Positions 4,947 through 8,775 of a DNA stretch of 8,775 bases are shown here, piece after piece (position 1 is the stretch's first letter; every line of letters starts with the position of its first letter). The notes below the pieces were generated by a model that was not told the DNA's origin, made no database searches, and was given only the letters and a program-made list of their open reading frames with translations. Origin of the DNA: Acidimicrobiia bacterium (lineage in GTDB: Bacteria > Actinomycetota > Acidimicrobiia > Spongiisociales > SHLN01); assembly GCA_030623545.1 (NCBI GenBank), contig JAUXLW010000041.1, positions 1 through 8,775 on the forward strand, read 5' to 3'. The translations under genes were made by a program, and so were the position numbers.

Positions 4947-6884
4947 GTGAACCGAACAGCCCGCAATTTCGTGATCTATCTGGTCGTGATTGTCGTCCTG
5001 GCGATCATGGTCCAGTCGGTTGTGGGCGGATCCACCTCGCGCGCCGAGCTCAGCTACACGGAGCTGCTGGCACAGATCGACCAGGGCAACGTCGCCGAGG
5101 TGACACTTTTCGCCGACTCCGACATCGCTCGTGGTGAGTTGAAGCAGCCGCTGGAAGACGAAACCGCCTTCAAGGTGTCATACCCGGCCGAATCCGAGGC
5201 CGCGCTCGATCAGCGTCTGCAGGAGGCCGGCGTGCCGGTGGAAGTTGACCCCGAGGGGACGACGATCCTCCAAATCATCTTCGGTCTGCTGCCGTGGATT
5301 CTCATCTTTGGCTTCATGATCTTCATTCTCATGCAGGCTCAGGGCGGCGGCAGCCGCGTGATGTCGTTCGGGAAAGCCAAAGTCAGGCAGGTGAGCAAGG
5401 AAACTCCCAAGGTCACCTTCGACGACGTGGCCGGGATCGACGAAGCGGTGGAGGAACTGCAGGAGATCAAGGATTTTCTACAGAACCCGCAGAAGTTCCG
5501 CCAAATTGGTGCCAAGATCCCCAAGGGTGTCTTGCTCTTCGGTCCGCCCGGGACCGGTAAGACGCTTCTCGCCCGTGCCGTCGCCGGGGAAGCCGGTGTG
5601 CCGTTCTTTTCGATCTCAGGTTCTGACTTCGTCGAAATGTTCGTCGGTGTGGGCGCCAGCCGGGTGCGCGATCTTTTCGAGCAGGCCAAGGCTCAGGCCC
5701 CGGCGATTGTGTTCATCGACGAGATCGACGCCGTCGGGCGTCACCGCGGAGCCGGCCTCGGCGGTGGCCACGATGAGCGGGAACAAACTCTCAACCAGCT
5801 GCTGGTGGAAATGGACGGATTCGACGCCAACCTGGGTGTCATCCTTCTTGCCGGCACCAACCGGCCGGACATTCTCGATCCGGCGTTGCTCCGCCCTGGG
5901 CGCTTCGACCGCCAGATCATCGTCGACCGGCCTGATCTCAACGGCCGCATCGCGATCCTCAAGGTCCATTCCAAAGGCAAGCCATTGGCGGACGAGATCG
6001 AACTAGAGGTCCTGGCGCGGCAAACGCCGGGGTTCACCGGGGCCGACCTTGCCAACCTGATCAACGAGGCCGCCATTCTGGCCGCCCGCCATGGCAAGAA
6101 GATCATCGGCATGGAGGAGCTCGAAGAGTCGATCAGCCGGGTGATTGCCGGGCCGGAGCGCAAGAGCAGGCTGATAAGCGAAGATGAAAAGCTGGTCATT
6201 GCTTACCACGAAGGCGGGCACGCCCTGGTGGGTCACGCGATTCCCAACGGGGATCCGATCCATAAAGTGACGATCATTCCCCGCGGGATGACGCTGGGCC
6301 ATACCCTTGCCCTTCCAACCGAAGACCGCTATATCACCCGTCGCAGCGAAATGGTCGACCGGCTGGCGATGATGTTGGGCGGGCGCACTGCCGAAGAGCT
6401 GGTCTTCTCTGATCCCAGCACCGGTGCTGCCGACGACATTGAAAAGGCAACCGACCTCGCCCGCAAGATGGTCATGGAATACGGCATGTCCGATGAGTTG
6501 GGACCGATGAAGTACGGAACCGGTCAGGGTGAGGTGTTCCTTGGGAAGGACTACGCCCAGCATATGGACTACTCCGATGAGCTTGCCTCGCTCATCGACA
6601 CCGAAGTGCGCAAGCTCATCACCCAGGCTCACGACGAGGCCCGGGACATACTCACCCACCATCGCGACGTGCTGGATCGCTTGGCCAAGGAGCTAATGGA
6701 CAAGGAGTCACTTGATTCCGAGGAGGTCGCTGCGGTCTTTGCCCCCGTCAGGAAGTGGGTTTTCTCGACCAACGGCTCAGGCCGAATTGTTCCGCCCACC
6801 GATCTCGCTGAGCCGGAAGCACACGGGTCGGGTTCCGGCGACGACGGCATCGCGGCGGCATCCTCCGATGATGGTGGCCCCTGA
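4947..6884 (+). CDS. ftsH: ATP-dependent zinc metalloprotease FtsH
   Basis: FtsH is a hexameric inner-membrane AAA+ protease that degrades misplaced membrane proteins and short-lived cytosolic regulators. The 645 residues contain, in order: a first membrane span (about 8-27, FVIYLVVIVVLAIMVQSVVG), an external domain of about 80 residues, a second span (about 107-130, IIFGLLPWILIFGFMIFILM), and the AAA+ domain. That domain has Walker A GPPGTGKT at 199-206, Walker B IVFIDEID and the second region of homology NRPDILDPALLRPGRFDRQI. The M41 protease domain carries the zinc motif His421-Glu-Gly-Gly-His425, and GAADDIEKA supplies the likely third ligand near Asp497. The C-terminal tail is rich in Gly, Asp and Ser, as in other actinobacterial FtsH proteins. 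The start is GTG; AAGGAG at 4938-4943 ends only 3 bases upstream, which is short, but the N-terminus matches the family. Confidence 0.98.
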   Translation: MNRTARNFVIYLVVIVVLAIMVQSVVGGSTSRAELSYTELLAQIDQGNVAEVTLFADSDIARGELKQPLEDETAFKVSYPAESEAALDQRLQEAGVPVEVDPEGTTILQIIFGLLPWILIFGFMIFILMQAQGGGSRVMSFGKAKVRQVSKETPKVTFDDVAGIDEAVEELQEIKDFLQNPQKFRQIGAKIPKGVLLFGPPGTGKTLLARAVAGEAGVPFFSISGSDFVEMFVGVGASRVRDLFEQAKAQAPAIVFIDEIDAVGRHRGAGLGGGHDEREQTLNQLLVEMDGFDANLGVILLAGTNRPDILDPALLRPGRFDRQIIVDRPDLNGRIAILKVHSKGKPLADEIELEVLARQTPGFTGADLANLINEAAILAARHGKKIIGMEELEESISRVIAGPERKSRLISEDEKLVIAYHEGGHALVGHAIPNGDPIHKVTIIPRGMTLGHTLALPTEDRYITRRSEMVDRLAMMLGGRTAEELVFSDPSTGAADDIEKATDLARKMVMEYGMSDELGPMKYGTGQGEVFLGKDYAQHMDYSDELASLIDTEVRKLITQAHDEARDILTHHRDVLDRLAKELMDKESLDSEEVAAVFAPVRKWVFSTNGSGRIVPPTDLAEPEAHGSGSGDDGIAAASSDDGGP

Positions 6885-6928
6885 GCTGGTTCGGAGCTGA
6901 CAGGCCTCTCTGGGATGGGTCCGCCACG

Positions 6929-7720
6929 TTGATCATGGGAGTGCTCAACGTCACGCCCGACTCGTTCTCCGATGGGGGGCAGTTCGAGAACGTCGATGCC
7001 GCCATCAGCCACGGCGCCATGCTCTTCGAGCAGGGGGCCGGCCTCATCGATGTTGGAGGAGAATCCACGCGGCCCGGTGCGGGCTCTGTTGAGCCTGAGG
7101 AAGAAGGAGACCGGGTGCTTCCCGTCATTGCCGCTCTGGCCTCACGCGGCGTGCCGACGTCGGTTGATACCACCAGGGCAATCGTGGCCCGGGCCGCGTT
7201 GCAGGCCGGCGCCGGGGTAGTCAACGATGTCTCGGCATTGCGCGACCCTGATATGGCCCCCGCAGTAGCCGAAACGGGGGCCGGGTTGGTCCTCATGCAC
7301 ATGCAGGGTGAGCCGCGAACGATGCAGGAACAGCCTCGCTACGGGGATGTTGTGGCTGAGGTAACCCGGTTCTTGGTTGAAAGGGCGGCGATTGCTGAGA
7401 AAGAGGGGATCCGTAGAGACCGGATCGCCATCGATCCTGGCATCGGATTCGGAAAAACCTTCGAACACAACCTCGAATTGCTGCGCAACCTCCATTTTCT
7501 GGTAGAAACCGGGTATCCGGTCGTAATCGGCACCTCCCGAAAGACTTTTTTAGGACGTATTTTGGGAGAAAACGTTCCCCCGGCGAAGCGTGACGCAGCC
7601 ACCGGCGCTACGGTAGCCCTGGCGATCGAGCAAGGGGTTGCCGCAGTGCGAGTACACAACGTGGCTATGGCCGCGCAGATAGCGCGAACGACAGAGGCGA
7701 TTCTCGGGAGAGGCCGCTAG
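6929..7720 (+). CDS. folP: Dihydropteroate synthase
   Basis: DHPS condenses dihydropterin pyrophosphate with p-aminobenzoate to dihydropteroate and is the sulfonamide target. The conserved signatures are MGVLNVTPDSFSDGG, IDVGGESTRPGA, a SVDTTRA segment, AGVVNDVSAL, LMHMQG, IDPGIGFGKTFEHNLELL and GTSRKTFLG. The final family motif RVHDV is here RVHNV. The TTG at 6929 gives 263 residues but starts directly at the first core strand, about 10-15 residues shorter than most DHPS. In frame upstream, a CTG at 6881 overlaps the ftsH stop and would add MSWFGADRPLWDGSAT, a plausible N-terminal segment, so the start is uncertain. The stop shares one base with the GTG of the next gene. The gene lies directly after ftsH, where folE usually intervenes in actinobacteria. 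Confidence 0.95.
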   Translation: MIMGVLNVTPDSFSDGGQFENVDAAISHGAMLFEQGAGLIDVGGESTRPGAGSVEPEEEGDRVLPVIAALASRGVPTSVDTTRAIVARAALQAGAGVVNDVSALRDPDMAPAVAETGAGLVLMHMQGEPRTMQEQPRYGDVVAEVTRFLVERAAIAEKEGIRRDRIAIDPGIGFGKTFEHNLELLRNLHFLVETGYPVVIGTSRKTFLGRILGENVPPAKRDAATGATVALAIEQGVAAVRVHNVAMAAQIARTTEAILGRGR

Positions 7721-8196
7721 TGGGCGGCCTGGAACCCAGAGGCTTCATATGGGTAATCGCCCGACGCCTGGCATTGTCCGAACGGGTCGGCGGTCAAGGC
7801 CTCCAGCACCGCAGGGTGCGGCGCACCGAAGAGATCGACTGGTTGCTCGAAAACGACTTCACCGACGTGCTTTCGCTGTTGGAGACCAATCAGAACATCG
7901 CTGCCTACCGCGAAGCAGGCCTGCGGGCCCATCATCTACCGTTGCCGATTGAGTATGACGATGACGAGGCGGAGCGAGTGTTCGTCGCGTTAGAACAGAT
8001 CCTTTCCGCCCCCAACTGCTCACTGCTGGTTCATCGCGACCTCATGGACGACACCCTGGTGGGGTTCATGGGCGGATACCTTCTCCGCTCCGGGCTCATC
8101 CAGGACCCGATCATGGCGACTGCCGCAATCCAGGAGATTGCCGGGCGCCCGCTGGGGCCCGAGGGTCGTAGGTTGGTGACCTCCTTCCTGGAATGA
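7720..8196 (+). CDS. Tyrosine-phosphatase-fold protein lacking the catalytic Cys and Arg (putative pseudophosphatase)
   Basis: The 158 residues follow the layout of a bacterial dual-specificity (DSP/PTP) phosphatase. RTEEIDWLLENDFTDVLSLL and REAGLRAHHLPLPIEYDDDE are the typical region ahead of the active site, with the acidic loop in the general-acid position. VHRDLMDDTLVGFMGGYLLR occupies the P-loop and following helix, and LGPEGRRLVTSFL is the usual C-terminal helix. Aligned with VHC-x5-R-T/S-G, the spacing is exact, but the nucleophilic Cys is Arg106, the P-loop Gly is Met109 and the catalytic Arg is Thr112, so classical phosphatase catalysis should be impossible. The GTG start overlaps the folP stop by 1 base, and the end overlaps folK by 4 bases (ATGA), so it is locked into the folate operon. 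It sits where folB is usually found but shows no resemblance to dihydroneopterin aldolase. Its role is unknown; a binding or regulatory function is inference. Confidence 0.8.
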   Translation: MGGLEPRGFIWVIARRLALSERVGGQGLQHRRVRRTEEIDWLLENDFTDVLSLLETNQNIAAYREAGLRAHHLPLPIEYDDDEAERVFVALEQILSAPNCSLLVHRDLMDDTLVGFMGGYLLRSGLIQDPIMATAAIQEIAGRPLGPEGRRLVTSFLE

Positions 8197-8735
8197 AGCG
8201 TTACTGGCTTTCTTGGCTCCGGCCTCGCCACCACGCCGCCATCGGGTTCGGATCCAACATGGGAGATCGCCAAGCCCATCTCAATCGCGGCCTCGAGGCG
8301 CTGGCCGCCCGCCAGGGTCTCGTGGCGGTCTCATCGCTATACGAAACGGCACCAATTGGGCCCGTCCCGCAGCAAGACTTCCTCAATGCGGTGGCCGTAA
8401 TCAAGACCCGGACCCATCCGGATACGTTGCTCGATCTCTTGCATTCGATTGAGAATGACGCCGGACGGGTCCGTGAGGAGAACTGGGGGGCGCGAACGCT
8501 GGACCTCGACCTGCTCCTCTATGAAGGGGTCGAAATCCACGGTCATCGTCACCTCACACTCCCTCATCCGGAGCTCCACAAGCGGCGGTTCGTTCTCGAG
8601 CCGCTCCTGGAGGCCTGGCCTGAAGCCCTGCTTCCCGATGGCGAGCCCGTCGCCCCGCTGCTCGACGCGGTGGCGGACCAGCAGGTGAGGCTCATCGGGT
8701 CCTGGGACGTGGATCTAACCCGCCATTCATGGTGA
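8193..8735 (+). CDS. folK: 6-hydroxymethyl-7,8-dihydropterin pyrophosphokinase (HPPK)
   Basis: FolK transfers pyrophosphate from ATP to 6-hydroxymethyl-dihydropterin, making the substrate of FolP. Visible signatures are IGFGSNMGDR (about residues 17-26), SSLYETAPIGPVPQQDFLNA, and the catalytic region IENDAGRVREENWGARTLDL followed by DLLL, which carries the two metal-binding aspartates and the ATP-binding Arg/Trp residues. LPHPELHKRRFVLEPLLE closes the domain. The length (180) is normal apart from a basic, Trp-containing N-terminal extension of about 14 residues (MKRYWLSWLRPRHH); no other in-frame start precedes the core, so the extension appears real. It overlaps the upstream gene as ATGA, which indicates coupling. 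FolK and FolP catalyse consecutive steps. Confidence 0.95.
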   Translation: MKRYWLSWLRPRHHAAIGFGSNMGDRQAHLNRGLEALAARQGLVAVSSLYETAPIGPVPQQDFLNAVAVIKTRTHPDTLLDLLHSIENDAGRVREENWGARTLDLDLLLYEGVEIHGHRHLTLPHPELHKRRFVLEPLLEAWPEALLPDGEPVAPLLDAVADQQVRLIGSWDVDLTRHSW

Positions 8736-8775
8736 GCGTGTCCCCGACCCGGTCGTGGCAGGATTCTCGTGTGAG
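8732..8775 (+). CDS. Start of a downstream gene, truncated by the window end
   Basis: A GTG at 8732 overlaps the folK stop (GTGA) and the frame stays open to the window end, reading MSVSPTRSWQDSRV; a second GTG at 8738 is an alternative start. The overlap repeats the coupling seen between the preceding genes. In many actinobacteria folK is followed by a DUF3180 membrane protein, a DUF2520 Rossmann protein or panC, but 14 codons are too few to identify this one. Confidence 0.35.
   Translation, partial: MSVSPTRSWQDSRV

Noticed and set aside
8035..8046. HRDL at 7720-8196 protein as a protein-kinase catalytic loop
   Set aside because: The protein is far too short for a kinase, has no glycine loop or DFG, and the segment aligns in register with a phosphatase P-loop, so the HRDL resemblance is chance.
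1..8775. CRISPR array, insertion sequence, phage genes or tRNA genes
   Set aside because: I saw no repeat-spacer pattern, transposase motif, terminal repeats or cloverleaf sequence on either strand; the window is ordinary chromosomal housekeeping with a few unusual members.

Overview
The window is a gene-dense, moderately high-GC stretch (roughly 60% by eye) with every supported gene on the + strand. The gene order and families point to an actinobacterium. A SigH/SigR-type sigma factor is followed by a zinc anti-sigma factor, and after it comes the chain metalloprotease (Zincin_2/DUF2342) - tilS - hpt - ftsH - folP - folK. From memory, this chain has the same order as Mycobacterium tuberculosis Rv3626c-Rv3625c-Rv3624c ... 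Rv3610c-Rv3608c-Rv3606c. GC content below that of Streptomyces, together with gene losses in the cluster, makes a deep branch such as Acidimicrobiia plausible, but that placement is inference.

Region 1 (1-496) is the 3' part of a SAM-dependent methyltransferase gene. Region 2 (about 519-1685) is a redox-stress regulatory operon. It holds a SigR/SigH-like ECF sigma factor, its ZAS-type anti-sigma factor joined by an ATGA overlap, and a 63-residue Cys/His protein. A strong hairpin terminator closes it. The sigma gene has no ATG/GTG/TTG that would give a full-length protein, and the best ribosome-binding site points to an ATC codon.

Region 3 (1718-4844) holds a small signal-peptide/single-span membrane protein, the zinc metalloprotease-like protein, tRNA(Ile)-lysidine synthetase and hypoxanthine phosphoribosyltransferase. 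They are tightly packed or overlapping and look like one transcription unit. Its promoter may be leaderless. Region 4 (4845-6884) holds a short linker with a possible 32-codon ORF and then the membrane AAA+ protease FtsH.

Region 5 (about 6885-8775) is a folate-synthesis block: folP (dihydropteroate synthase), a protein with a tyrosine-phosphatase-like layout whose catalytic Cys and Arg are both replaced, folK (HPPK), and the first codons of another gene. The folE and folB genes that usually flank folP in actinobacteria are absent here. The phosphatase-like pseudoenzyme sits where folB is expected, and it is the most unusual item in the window.
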